Shown here: positions 19,842 through 28,623 of the stretch, piece after piece
How positions within the stretch are numbered: the stretch's first letter is position 1
Layout of the letters: each line of letters starts with the position of its first letter
Assembly: GCF_004116955.1 (NCBI RefSeq)
Contig: NZ_CP026362.1
Location: 536,501 to 600,500, forward strand
DNA length: 64,000 bases
Direction of reading: 5' to 3'
Source of the DNA: Bacillus vallismortis
GTDB lineage: Bacteria; Bacillota; Bacilli; Bacillales; Bacillaceae
Position numbers and translations under genes: made by a program
Notes under the pieces: model-generated
What the model was told of the DNA's origin: nothing
Seen by the model: the letters and a program-made list of their open reading frames with translations, nothing else
Database searches by the model: none

Positions 19842-20645
19842 ATGACAATACCTAAAGATGAAAAAATAAAAATATTAAATGATTTAATAGAAAAAACTGA
19901 TTCATTAAAGTTTAACGATGGGGGACGTCTGGACGAGTTACTAAAAGAAAGTGAAATGATAATTAAAAATATCTGTGAAAATTCTTCAGAGTATATAAGT
20001 TCTTTAAAATCAGCATCATTTTATCTCTCTTTCTTCCCTTCAGAAAGAGCTGATATGATTAGGCAGTGGCAGAGGGGACAAGAACAATTAACAAATTTAT
20101 TTAATACAATAAAAAAAGAAATTCAGCTTTTTGAAGATAGAGAACCAATAGATAGTATTGATGAAGTTATTGAAGCAAAAACAAACAGTATTTTTATTGT
20201 CCATGGACGGGACGATCTTATGAAACTTGAAGTAGCTAGGGCTTTAGAGACTTTAAAATTAAATCCTATTATATTACACGAGCAACCTAACGATGGTTTA
20301 ACTATTATTGAAAAGTTTGAACAGAGAAGCGTAGATTGTCAATTTGCAATTGTTTTAATGTCACCTGATGATATGGGTTATCTTAGAGGAAAAGAAAAAT
20401 CAAAGCAATTTCGAGCAAGACAAAATGTGATTCTTGAATTAGGGTATTTTATCGGGAAATTGGGTAGGAAAAATGTTATGACATTAGTTAAAGATGACCC
20501 TTCTGGAAGTTTAGAGATTCCTAATGACTTTGCAGGCGTTGTTTATACAAACTTTGATAGTGGTGGAGGATGGAAACTTCAAATAGCTAAGCAGTTAGCA
20601 TCTTGCGGATATCAAATTGATGCTAATGTTTTATTACGTAATTAA
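19842..20645 (+). CDS. TIR-like nucleotide-binding protein, candidate anti-phage effector
   Basis: 267 residues. The first 110 are helical and unassigned. From about 115 to 250 lies a TIR-like domain of the CAP12/Pycsar-effector type (PF10137): IFIVHGRDDLMKLEVARAL, the middle HEQPNDGLTIIEKFE, and the ARQNVILELGYFIGKLGR block with the expected catalytic glutamate E199. Such domains degrade NAD+ or bind nucleotide signals in CBASS, Pycsar and related defences. No cyclase gene is adjacent, so the trigger must be elsewhere or in the N-terminus. It is divergent from hicAB and has its own terminator. The DNA is AT-rich compared with the structural genes, suggesting separate acquisition. Confidence 0.8.
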   Translation: MTIPKDEKIKILNDLIEKTDSLKFNDGGRLDELLKESEMIIKNICENSSEYISSLKSASFYLSFFPSERADMIRQWQRGQEQLTNLFNTIKKEIQLFEDREPIDSIDEVIEAKTNSIFIVHGRDDLMKLEVARALETLKLNPIILHEQPNDGLTIIEKFEQRSVDCQFAIVLMSPDDMGYLRGKEKSKQFRARQNVILELGYFIGKLGRKNVMTLVKDDPSGSLEIPNDFAGVVYTNFDSGGGWKLQIAKQLASCGYQIDANVLLRN

Positions 20646-20669
20646 GGCACCTTGTTAGGTGCTTTTTTA
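20646..20669 (+). terminator. Terminator of the TIR gene
   Basis: GGCACCT-TGTT-AGGTGC then T6 starts directly at the stop codon, making the TIR gene a single-gene unit. Confidence 0.9.
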
Positions 20670-20763
20670 TATTCTCTGTAAACTGCTTCCGGTAAATCTC
20701 AGGATAGACAATTGGCGGTTAACGGCTTGAGTGCGGGGGCAGTTTAGAAAGAATAAATAGGGG

Positions 20764-21153
20764 GTGATAGTCCTGCCGTTAAAAAGATGTAATGCGCCAG
20801 CCTGCCTCAACTATGTGGACTGGACACAGCGCTATTGTGAGAAGCACAAGGGCTATGCTGACAAGCAATACAACAAAGATGTGAGGTACAACAGGGAGAA
20901 CAATGGGCTCTATTCCTATTATCATTCGAGAGAGTGGAAGCTTCTCCGAGAACAAAAGCTTAGAGAAAGTAACTATCATTGTGCCGTCTGTGCCTCACAG
21001 GGACGTTTAAATAAGTCTCATAGATTAGTAGTCCATCATAAGTTTAAAGAGCTTAGAGACGTTTTAAACGACGATCAGGCACGTAACGATTTAAATAATC
21101 TTGAGGTACTGTGTCAGTATCATCATAACCAGATTACATTTGGGTTCCGATAG
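20764..21153 (+). CDS. Phage HNH endonuclease
   Basis: About 126-129 residues. An N-terminal zinc-binding part (KRCNAPACLNYVDWTQRYCEKH) is followed by the HNH nuclease core VVHHKFKEL...NLEVLCQYHHNQ. In HK97-like phages an HNH protein encoded next to terS assists cos cleavage and packaging. The longest legal frame starts with GTG at 20764, but AGGGGTGAT (20759-20767) is better placed for a non-standard CTG at 20773, which would give a protein starting LPLKRC. The usual neighbour terS is displaced by the HEPN-like gene. Confidence 0.88.
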   Translation: MIVLPLKRCNAPACLNYVDWTQRYCEKHKGYADKQYNKDVRYNRENNGLYSYYHSREWKLLREQKLRESNYHCAVCASQGRLNKSHRLVVHHKFKELRDVLNDDQARNDLNNLEVLCQYHHNQITFGFR

Positions 21154-21190
21154 AATATAATTGGGAGAAAGGGCAAAAGGTGGAATGGTT

Positions 21191-21856
21191 ATGAGAAATA
21201 TTGAAGAAATTAGGTTTAAGTTGTTTATAAGTGACCAGCTACAAACATTTAAAGAATATGCGGAGTTTGTTGAGAGTAATTTAAGAAGAGAACTCAATGA
21301 ATATGATGAGTTGTTTAAAAATTATAATATGGAAGCAGATGATTTTCTGGATTGGCATTATGATGAAATAAGTCAATATCGTGATCACTTTCCTTCTATA
21401 ATGAGAAACTCTTTATTCATTAGCATCTATTCTTTTCTAGAAGATAAGATTATTGATCTATGTAATCAGACTGACGAAACTGGTATCGAATTAGATGATC
21501 TAAGAGGGGATGGTATTAAAAGAGCATCTTTGTTTATCAAGAAAGTTAAGAAAGAGAACTTTCCTGACGACACAAAGGAATGGCACTTTATTCAAAATGC
21601 CAATAAAATAAGAAATTGCCTAGTTCATTGCGGTGGTGATATAGATAAAGCTAAAAAACCAAACAAGGTAAGGAATGCTGTAAATGAATTAAAGAATGTT
21701 ACAGAAGGCATTCATAATAATATATTATTAAATGAAAATTTTTGTACTGAATTTATTGATGTAGTAGAGAAATTTTTATGTGATCTTTATAGAATAAATA
21801 GTGAAATATTGAAGTCCCCCCTACTTTTTACGGGCCCCAAAAATAAAAGTTTTTAG
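21191..21856 (+). CDS. HEPN-like protein, unassigned
   Basis: 221 residues from ATG 21191 (AAAGGTGGA upstream); frames from 21161 lack a proper site. The protein is helical and contains RNCLVH at residues 141-146, an exact R-N-x3-H HEPN ribonuclease signature, in a typical context (HFIQNANKIRNCLVHCGG). HEPN proteins cut RNA in toxin-antitoxin and abortive-infection systems; this assignment is by motif only. It lies between the HNH gene and terS, where most related phages have none, and its AT-rich sequence ends in a GC-rich stretch that looks like the cos region. Could also be a host-conflict moron of other function. Confidence 0.6.
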   Translation: MRNIEEIRFKLFISDQLQTFKEYAEFVESNLRRELNEYDELFKNYNMEADDFLDWHYDEISQYRDHFPSIMRNSLFISIYSFLEDKIIDLCNQTDETGIELDDLRGDGIKRASLFIKKVKKENFPDDTKEWHFIQNANKIRNCLVHCGGDIDKAKKPNKVRNAVNELKNVTEGIHNNILLNENFCTEFIDVVEKFLCDLYRINSEILKSPLLFTGPKNKSF

Positions 21857-22046
21857 AATCGGCGCCCCCTCAACTTTGTAAAAAATGTTGAAATGAAATT
21901 TTGAAATTTGCTATTCAGGCCGGATTTTGAATACTGAAATATTACGCGCGATCCCTTATTCCATATGAGTTGATCGGCTTTTTTGTCGTTCGCTGATTTT
22001 ACCGAAATTTATGTGAGGTATTTTGGACGAAAGGTGGTGGTTTTGA
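21810..22046. other. Candidate cos/packaging region upstream of terS
   Basis: GC clusters (CCCCCC at 21816-21821, CGGGCCCC at 21831-21838, GGCGCCCCC at 21861-21869) stand out in AT-rich surroundings. Cohesive-end sites of HK97-like phages lie between the HNH and terS genes, which is where this is. The 3' end of the HEPN-like gene overlaps it; 21857-22046 is otherwise non-coding. Confidence 0.4.
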
Positions 22047-22532
22047 TTGGCGAGACGAAAACAATTAGCGGAAACGTTAAAAGGACAAATTACCAACGAA
22101 GAGCGGGAAGAGCGTCTGCAGCAGGAAGAAAAACTGAAAGATTTTTCGCCCTTGCAAGAAAAGCCACCATACTGGTTGTCCACTATGGCGAAGAATGAAT
22201 GGCGGCGCATCTACCCGCACATTATCAATTTGCCAATTTCTGAATTAGATTCGACATTGCTTGCGATCTATTGCAACAGCTATGCACAGTATCGAGAAGC
22301 GATGGCCGATATAGCCAAAGACGGCCAAGTCATGTTTGAAAAAAACAGCCGGGGTGAGACGGTTAAAAAGAAAAATCCATCTGTGGACATAATGAACAGC
22401 ATGTCTAAAGAGATCCGGGGTATTGCCGGCCAGCTTGGTCTGTCTCTGGATTCACGTCTACGAATCGTGGGCCTCGACAGCGACAGCGAGGAAGATGATG
22501 AGTTTGGAGCAATGGCGATAGATGACGATTGA
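22047..22532 (+). CDS. terS: Terminase small subunit, P27 family
   Basis: 161 residues. The N-terminal part (about 1-50) is basic, then KPPYWLSTMAKNEWRRIYPHI and the SELDSTLLAIYCNSYAQYREA block mark the P27-type small terminase. It recognises phage DNA at cos and recruits the large subunit. A TTG start is supported by AAAGGTGG about ten bases upstream. The end overlaps terL by 11 bases. Confidence 0.9.
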   Translation: MARRKQLAETLKGQITNEEREERLQQEEKLKDFSPLQEKPPYWLSTMAKNEWRRIYPHIINLPISELDSTLLAIYCNSYAQYREAMADIAKDGQVMFEKNSRGETVKKKNPSVDIMNSMSKEIRGIAGQLGLSLDSRLRIVGLDSDSEEDDEFGAMAIDDD

Positions 22533-24261
22533 ACATCTTGACCCCGGCACGCTTTACGCGAAAAAGGTTGTCAGCGGAGAAATAACGGCATGTAAGAAAG
22601 TCATAAAAGCCTGTCAGCGTCACCTGAGAGATTTGGAAAGAGCAGCTGACCCGTCTTATGAATATGAATATGAATACAGACCAGAAAAGGCAAAAAAGGT
22701 CATTAAGTTTCTTGAGATGCTGCCAGATATATCAACGGGAAAGCCCACAAAGCTGGCTTTGTTTCAAAAGTTCATTGTGTACATGCTCTATGCTTGGAGG
22801 AATAAAGAGACCGGCTTCCGGCGATTCACCAAAGCGTATATAAGCATGGCGAGAAAGGGCGGTAAATCTGTACTCGTTGCGGGTCTATCACTATACGAGT
22901 TGATTTACGGCGAAGCACCTAAGTTTGACAGGCAAATTTATGCGACAGCTAATTCAAGAGGCCAGGCGAAAACCGTCTTTAAAATGATTTCGATGCAGCT
23001 TAAAAAGATACGAAGTAAATCGAAATTCATGAGGAAATGGACAAAGATTATACAAAATGAAATCCGGTACCTGAAAGATGACTGCGTCATTATGCCTTTA
23101 TCGAGGGATACCGATAACTTGGACAGCTTGAACGTTCTTATTGGAATTCTCGACGAGTACCACACAGCGTCCAACACGAAAATGATGGAAGTCCTTGAGT
23201 CTTCCCAAGGTCAGCAGGACCAGGGCCTTATCTTAATCATTAGTACAGCCGGCTTTAAGCTGAACGGCCCCATGTATTCGCAAGAGTATCCTTATGTTGA
23301 CGATATTCTAAGTGGTCGTAAGGAAAACGAAAACTATTTTGCGATTGTCTATGAACAGGATGACGAAGAGGAAATTTACGACGAAAGCACTTGGATAAAA
23401 AGCAATCCACTACTTGAGGTGGAGGGGCTACAAAAGAAAATCTTGAAAAACCTCCGCAAGAAATTGAAGGAGGCTCTTGATAAAGATGATCTAAACGGTA
23501 CACTCGTAAAAAACTTTAATATATGGCAGTCTGCTTCCTCTGAAAGCTTTATCAACGGGAACGATTGGAAAAAGCGCGGTGTGGATGCTGCGCCTGACAT
23601 TACAGGGAAGCCGGTTTACATAGGGATTGATTTATCACGAACAGATGATTTATCAGCCCTTGGCTTCATTTATCCGTTAGAGGATGAAAATGAGACATTT
23701 TATGTGGACAGTCACTCGTTTGTTGGAACAAAAGGTGGACTGGATAATAAAATTGAGCGTGACAAACTGGACTATCGTACTCTCGCGAAAGCCGGATACT
23801 GCACAATTACGGACAAAAAATCCGGAATCATTAATCTGCAGCAGGTTGTGGATTATATGATCAATCATATTAAAGAATTTGATTTACAAGTAAAGGGAAT
23901 CTTCTTTGACCCTTACAATATCTCTTTATTCTTAAATGAAATTGAGAAATATGGCTATGAAGATGTGCTGATTGAAGTTCGTCAAGGTCCTCGCACATTA
24001 TCTGAACCAACAAAAGATTTTCGTTTGAATGTATTCGACGGAAAAATCATACACAGCAAGAACCCATTACTTGATACGGCGATGCACAATGCAATGCTGA
24101 AAAAAGTGAATGATACGATTCAAATTGACAAAGCGCTATACAGGGAAAAGATTGACCCTGCAGCGGCAATGATGAACGCACACACGGGCGCTATGTACCA
24201 TTACAAACAAGAGGAATTTGATTGGAACTCTTATTACGAAAGCGAAGAATTTACTCTTTAG
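22522..24261 (+). CDS. terL: Terminase large subunit
   Basis: 579 residues. The packaging ATPase motif is in KAYISMARKGGKSVLVAGL (Walker A variant, about residues 106-124), Walker B in VLIGILDEYHT (about 205-215), and the C-terminal nuclease acidic residues lie in PVYIGIDLSRTDDLSALG (about 365-382) and later GIFFDPYN. It cuts concatemers and pumps DNA into proheads. HK97-type family. Confidence 0.95.
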   Translation: MTIEHLDPGTLYAKKVVSGEITACKKVIKACQRHLRDLERAADPSYEYEYEYRPEKAKKVIKFLEMLPDISTGKPTKLALFQKFIVYMLYAWRNKETGFRRFTKAYISMARKGGKSVLVAGLSLYELIYGEAPKFDRQIYATANSRGQAKTVFKMISMQLKKIRSKSKFMRKWTKIIQNEIRYLKDDCVIMPLSRDTDNLDSLNVLIGILDEYHTASNTKMMEVLESSQGQQDQGLILIISTAGFKLNGPMYSQEYPYVDDILSGRKENENYFAIVYEQDDEEEIYDESTWIKSNPLLEVEGLQKKILKNLRKKLKEALDKDDLNGTLVKNFNIWQSASSESFINGNDWKKRGVDAAPDITGKPVYIGIDLSRTDDLSALGFIYPLEDENETFYVDSHSFVGTKGGLDNKIERDKLDYRTLAKAGYCTITDKKSGIINLQQVVDYMINHIKEFDLQVKGIFFDPYNISLFLNEIEKYGYEDVLIEVRQGPRTLSEPTKDFRLNVFDGKIIHSKNPLLDTAMHNAMLKKVNDTIQIDKALYREKIDPAAAMMNAHTGAMYHYKQEEFDWNSYYESEEFTL

Positions 24262-24277
24262 GGAAGGAGGGGGCGCC

Positions 24278-24484
24278 ATGAAAATCGGAAAAATAAATAC
24301 CTTTTTGTTGGGAGTATGTCAGTTTATTAAGTTGAACTTGCATACTCTTTTATTTTTGGCAGGCTTGTTTGTTATCAGCTATGGGGTTTTCATTCTCCAT
24401 CCAGTAGCCGGCTTTATTGTGGCAGGTCTTTTTCTCGTTCTTATTGCCTTCTTACTGAATCCAAAAGAAGAGGAAGGGAGGTGA
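24278..24484 (+). CDS. Small membrane protein, DUF1056-like
   Basis: 68 residues with two hydrophobic segments (about 19-39 and 42-62: TLLFLAGLFVISYGVFIL, AGFIVAGLFLVLIAFLL) and a charged C-terminus. It resembles DUF1056 proteins often found between terL and the portal gene. Function unknown. GGAAGGAGG is the ribosome site. Confidence 0.7.
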   Translation: MKIGKINTFLLGVCQFIKLNLHTLLFLAGLFVISYGVFILHPVAGFIVAGLFLVLIAFLLNPKEEEGR

Positions 24485-24488
24485 TTAA

Positions 24489-25715
24489 GTGGCATTCTTT
24501 CGATCGTTAGATAAGCAGAGCCCAGGAGCACGAGAGTTCAATGAAATTATTGTTGGTTTGGACGGCCTGTCTTACACGTCTGTAAGTGCAATAAAAAACA
24601 GCGATGTGTTCACTGCGATTCTTACACTATCTTCTGATATTGCGGCGTCTCCAATTATGGTTTCTCATAATGGTGTAGAAGAAAAGAACTCTGATCTATT
24701 CAGGCTGCTGAATGAGAAACCCAATGATTATTATTCGGGGTACTTTTTCAAATTCATTCTTGTGGCTAACGCACTAATGAATGGACAATCATACGCCGAA
24801 ATCATCCGGGACAAAGAAGGAACGCCCTTGGAGCTTATCCATATGCGGAACAGTGAAGTCTATGCCGAGCAGCTGCAGGACCGGAATGAAATACTGTACC
24901 GGTATTATCCGTCTGGCGGCAAAGAAAGAGTCTTGAAGCCAGAAAACGTCCTGCACATTAAATTTTTCAGCCTGGACGGTATAACGGGGATGAGCCCTCT
25001 TTCCAGTCTAAAGCATGAGATTGAAAGCCAAGAGGCTGGAAAACGGCTTGTTACGGATTTTTTTAGAAGAGGCGTCAATTTAAGCGGTATTGTCAACATG
25101 AAAAAAGGTCATTTGTCTCCTCAAGCAAAGGACAAGATTCGTGATGAATTTGAAAAAGCAAACTCAGGGATAAAAAATCAGCAGCGCGTGGTTGTGCTCG
25201 ACGAAAATATGGAGTTCAGCCAGTTAGAAATTAATACGAAAGTGCTTGAGGTTGTTAATAATTACACGCATTCAACAAAGCAGATCGCCAAAGTGTTTGG
25301 ACTGCCCGCCCATAAGCTGGGTATTGAACAAGTCAATACATCGCTGGAACAAGCTAACCTGGACTATCTGACAAATACATTATCAAACTATTTCACGGCC
25401 ATTGCCTCAGAACTGAATTTCAAAATGCTGCCGTATCCTTTAAACCTACAGCTGAAATTTCAATTCGACACACGGCGATTTAGAGAAACAGACGCGAAAA
25501 CAAAGCGTGAGAACGTTATTGCCTTGCTGCAAAACGGTATTTTCTCTCTCAATAATGCCCTGGCTGAGTATGGTTACGAGCCAATACCAAACGGGGACAA
25601 CCGTTACATGAGTTTAAACTATGTGAACATTGATTTGATGGACGAGATTCAGAAAGCAAAAGCAAAGAGCCTGCCGATCTCGTCAGCAGGTGAAGGAGGT
25701 GAGGGGAATGTCTAA
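24489..25715 (+). CDS. Portal protein, HK97 family
   Basis: 408 residues, GTG start after GGGAGGTGA. The phage portal pattern is clear (SDVFTAILTLSSDIAASP, FFSLDGITGMSPLSSLK, HKLGIEQVNTSLEQANLDYL). Twelve copies form the ring through which DNA enters the prohead and to which the connector binds. It overlaps the protease gene by eight bases. Confidence 0.95.
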   Translation: MAFFRSLDKQSPGAREFNEIIVGLDGLSYTSVSAIKNSDVFTAILTLSSDIAASPIMVSHNGVEEKNSDLFRLLNEKPNDYYSGYFFKFILVANALMNGQSYAEIIRDKEGTPLELIHMRNSEVYAEQLQDRNEILYRYYPSGGKERVLKPENVLHIKFFSLDGITGMSPLSSLKHEIESQEAGKRLVTDFFRRGVNLSGIVNMKKGHLSPQAKDKIRDEFEKANSGIKNQQRVVVLDENMEFSQLEINTKVLEVVNNYTHSTKQIAKVFGLPAHKLGIEQVNTSLEQANLDYLTNTLSNYFTAIASELNFKMLPYPLNLQLKFQFDTRRFRETDAKTKRENVIALLQNGIFSLNNALAEYGYEPIPNGDNRYMSLNYVNIDLMDEIQKAKAKSLPISSAGEGGEGNV

Positions 25716-26304
25716 GGAAGTAGAAATTAGAACGTCGCAGGAAGGGGCTTTAAAAGCTCATTCAGACGATGACGGTCCAAAAGTGATTAGTGGTTATGCT
25801 TTAAAGTTCGGCACCCGCAGCCACAATTTGGGCGGCTTTATTGAAATGATTGATAATAGGGCTCTGGATCAGACAGACATGAGCGATGTGCGGGCATTAA
25901 TTGATCATGACCCGTCCAAGATTCTCGGGCGTACGTCTGCCGGCACGCTTAAGCTTGAAGTTGATGACATCGGCTTAAGATTCGATGTTACTTTACCGAA
26001 TACACAGTACGCAACAGATTTATACGAAAATCTGCGGGTTGGTAATATCTCAAATTGTTCTTTCGGCTTCATGCTGGGGAAGGATGGAGACAGTTTTACT
26101 CGTGACCAGGAAACCGGCTTGCCGTTGCGGAGCTTGAGAAACATTTCAAAGCTTACAGATGTGTCAGTCGTTACTTATCCGGCTTATGAAGACACTGACG
26201 TAACAATTGCCAAACGGAATTTACAGCAGTACGAGGAAAGAAACCGGAATCCAGAAAAAGAAAAGCTGCTGCTGCAGCTGGATCTATTAAAAATGGGATT
26301 GTAA
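25708..26304 (+). CDS. Prohead protease, HK97 family (U35)
   Basis: 198 residues from ATG 25708. It contains the family pattern ISGYALKFGTRS, VRALIDHDPSKILGRTSAGTL (with the catalytic histidine) and the serine region VGNISNCSFGF. It cleaves the scaffold-like N-terminus of the capsid protein during maturation. The start overlaps the portal stop. Confidence 0.93.
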   Translation: MSKEVEIRTSQEGALKAHSDDDGPKVISGYALKFGTRSHNLGGFIEMIDNRALDQTDMSDVRALIDHDPSKILGRTSAGTLKLEVDDIGLRFDVTLPNTQYATDLYENLRVGNISNCSFGFMLGKDGDSFTRDQETGLPLRSLRNISKLTDVSVVTYPAYEDTDVTIAKRNLQQYEERNRNPEKEKLLLQLDLLKMGL

Positions 26305-26352
26305 AAGCACTCGAAAACCGGGTGCTTATTTTATTTGAAAAGGAGCAAACAC

Positions 26353-27558
26353 ATGTTAACTGAAAAAATTAAGGAATTACGATCACAGATTATTAAAAAA
26401 CAAACGGCCATTAATACAAAAATCACAGATGCCCAAAAACGAGCAGAGGAAGACAAGCTGGACGAAGCTACAGCTCTGAAAGGTGAAATTACCTCCTTGA
26501 AAGAAGAGCTTGACGGTCTGCAGAAAAAGCTTGCGGAGTATGAAGAGTTAGCAGGACTTAAACCGGAGAACCAAGCACCAGCTGGGGGTAAAGAAGAAGA
26601 TGACGAGGAGAAAAGATCAATGCATGGCGGTGGCTTCCGTACAATCATAAAACCAGCTAAGACAGAAGAGGTAAGAGCTTTTGAAGAGTTTCTACGTTCT
26701 AAAGGAGAACAGAGGGACGGGTTGAAATCTGATGGCGCTGAGGCGATTATTCCAATTGATGTAATTACTAAGCCACAACAGGAACCGGAAGATGTTGTGG
26801 ATCTTGCCGCAATTGTTAATAACGTGAACGTAACAACTGCCTCTGGTAGTTATCCGGTACTAGCAAACGCTGATACGGGTCTAGTTTCTGTGGCGGAATT
26901 AGAGAAAAATCCTGAATTGGCCAAACCTAAGTTCAATAAAGTACCTTGGACCGTAGAAACATATCGCGGTCATCTGCCTATTTCTCAGGAGGCTATTGAT
27001 GATTCGGGTGTGGATTTGACTGCTATTGTGGCAAATCATCTGCAGCAGGTTAAACGTATCACGAAAAATACAAAAGTGGCGGAGGTTCTGCGATCATTCC
27101 CAGCCAAATCAGTGACAGGTACAGACGAAATCAAACGCATTTTAAATGTTGATTTAAAGCAAGCTTACGCCAGAAATATTGTTGCGACTGCATCAGCGTT
27201 TCAATTCCTTGATACGTTGAAAGATAAAAACGGCCAGTACATTTTACGTCAGGACATTTCTACGCCAACAGGAAAGATGCTGCTTGGTAGTCAGGTCAAT
27301 GTTGTAGACGATACTGTTTTAGGCGAGAAAGCCGGCGACGCGGTTATGTTTATCGGAGACTTGAAAAAAGCCGTCTTCTTCGCAAATCGTGTGGAGGCTA
27401 CGGCTAAATGGGTTGAGAATGACGTTTACGGTCAAGTCCTTTCCCTGGCAGTTCGTTTCGATGTGAAAAAAGCTGATGAGAAAGCCGGCTACTTTGTCAC
27501 TATTAATCAAACGACAACTAGCACAGAAGACCAGTCAGCGGTAGACGTAGGTCAATAA
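26353..27558 (+). CDS. Major capsid protein, HK97 fold
   Basis: 401 residues. The first about 90 residues are a coiled-coil delta domain (EKIKELRSQIIKKQTAINTK...) that serves as scaffold and is removed by the prohead protease. The mature capsid domain follows (IIPIDVITKPQQEPEDVVDL, TVETYRGHLPISQEAIDDSG, LGSQVNVVDDTVLGEKAGDAVMFIGDL). ATG 26353 is seven bases after AAAAGGAG. Confidence 0.94.
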   Translation: MLTEKIKELRSQIIKKQTAINTKITDAQKRAEEDKLDEATALKGEITSLKEELDGLQKKLAEYEELAGLKPENQAPAGGKEEDDEEKRSMHGGGFRTIIKPAKTEEVRAFEEFLRSKGEQRDGLKSDGAEAIIPIDVITKPQQEPEDVVDLAAIVNNVNVTTASGSYPVLANADTGLVSVAELEKNPELAKPKFNKVPWTVETYRGHLPISQEAIDDSGVDLTAIVANHLQQVKRITKNTKVAEVLRSFPAKSVTGTDEIKRILNVDLKQAYARNIVATASAFQFLDTLKDKNGQYILRQDISTPTGKMLLGSQVNVVDDTVLGEKAGDAVMFIGDLKKAVFFANRVEATAKWVENDVYGQVLSLAVRFDVKKADEKAGYFVTINQTTTSTEDQSAVDVGQ

Positions 27559-27584
27559 AAAATAATTGAAAAGGATGATTGAAA

Positions 27585-27959
27585 ATGGCGGAAGAATTCC
27601 TAAATAAAAGTGGAAACGTTTGGACAGCATCGGAGATGGACACGGACGGTAAACCGACAACACGGGTTTACCTTGGCGGAAACAGTGAAGAAAATCCTTT
27701 ATTTATTAAGGGAATGCAGGGAGAACAAGGTCCAGCAGGTCCTAAAGGCGATCCGGGAGAACAGGGACCCAAAGGAGACACGGGCCCACAAGGTCCTCAA
27801 GGAAAGACAGGCGCCCAGGGTCCTCAGGGTGAAGCTGGTCCGCAAGGTCCTAAAGGAGACAAGGGCGATTCAGGTAAAGACGGCTTTGGGACGGAAGAGC
27901 AATACAATGAACTTGTTTCACGCATTGAAGCCTTGGAAAAAGCAGCACAAGCAAAATAA
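27585..27959 (+). CDS. Collagen-like phage head protein
   Basis: 124 residues. A short N-terminal domain (about 1-42) is followed by about 19 uninterrupted Gly-X-Y triplets ([20 protein letters not shown]...) and a C-terminal helix ([20 protein letters not shown]). It lies right after the capsid gene, the usual place for head decoration or head-fibre proteins, so it probably forms trimeric fibres on the capsid. The ATG at 27585 has AAAGGATG upstream. An overlapping frame (27610-28017) is a compositional shadow. Confidence 0.85.
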   Translation: MAEEFLNKSGNVWTASEMDTDGKPTTRVYLGGNSEENPLFIKGMQGEQGPAGPKGDPGEQGPKGDTGPQGPQGKTGAQGPQGEAGPQGPKGDKGDSGKDGFGTEEQYNELVSRIEALEKAAQAK

Positions 27960-28013
27960 TGACGTAATGGGACGCATACCGGCGTCCCTTTTTGTTTGTA
28001 AAGGAGTGTTGGA

Positions 28014-28307
28014 ATGACGCTTGAAGAATTAAAGCTTGCGATGCGTATAGATCACAATTTTGATGATGGGTTTATCCAGCGGCTGAAAGATGCTGCGGAA
28101 GAATATATAAAAGATGCCGTAACGCTTTCGCCAAACAGGGATGCTTTCTTTCAAAACAACCCTAAATTTGATACAGCTGTCATGTTCCTGGTCGGTGCCT
28201 GGTATGAACAGCGCGTATCCTCAATGGACAAAGCGTTGCAAGAAATACCTTTCGGCGTAACAAACTTTATTCAGCAATTCAGAGGGGCGTATACAGATGG
28301 AATTTAG
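28014..28307 (+). CDS. Head-tail connector protein, gp6-like
   Basis: 97 residues. The pattern TLEELKLAMRIDHNFDDGFIQRLKDAAEEYI is typical of the Phage_connect/gp6-like family that docks beneath the portal. AAGGAGTGTTGGA precedes the ATG. It overlaps the next gene by 11 bases, starting a tightly packed run of four small connector genes. Confidence 0.88.
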   Translation: MTLEELKLAMRIDHNFDDGFIQRLKDAAEEYIKDAVTLSPNRDAFFQNNPKFDTAVMFLVGAWYEQRVSSMDKALQEIPFGVTNFIQQFRGAYTDGI

Positions 28308-28623
28308 CCGGCTCAATACACGCATCACTTTTGTTACACGAAAGAACGGGAAGGACCCGGAAACCAGGGAGAACATTGAGGTAAATGAGCCCTTATTTTC
28401 TTGCTGGGCTGAGATAAGAGAACAGAAGTTAAGAGAAAAGCTCACGACAGCTGGCACCTTTTTAGAAAACAGCCTTACGTTCATTATTCGCTATCAGCAA
28501 GTTAAGAAGGCGACCAATAACATGCACGTTCTTCATGATGATGAGCTTTATGAAATAAAAGACATTCTCCCAAACTCTCAGGATAAAAACCTGATCAATG
28601 TGTTTGCGGAGAAGGTGAGCTGA
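28297..28623 (+). CDS. Head-tail adaptor (head closure) protein
   Basis: 108 residues of the SPP1 gp16-like head-closure family (RLNTRITFVTRKNGKDPETRENIEV; FIIRYQQVKKATNNMHVLHDDELYEIKDI). It closes the connector after packaging. Overlaps neighbours on both sides (11 bases and one base). Confidence 0.88.
   Translation: MEFSRLNTRITFVTRKNGKDPETRENIEVNEPLFSCWAEIREQKLREKLTTAGTFLENSLTFIIRYQQVKKATNNMHVLHDDELYEIKDILPNSQDKNLINVFAEKVS

Noticed and set aside
27610..28017. 135-codon frame overlapping the collagen-like gene
   Set aside because: It is a frame-shifted reading of the Gly-X-Y repeats with no ribosome site.
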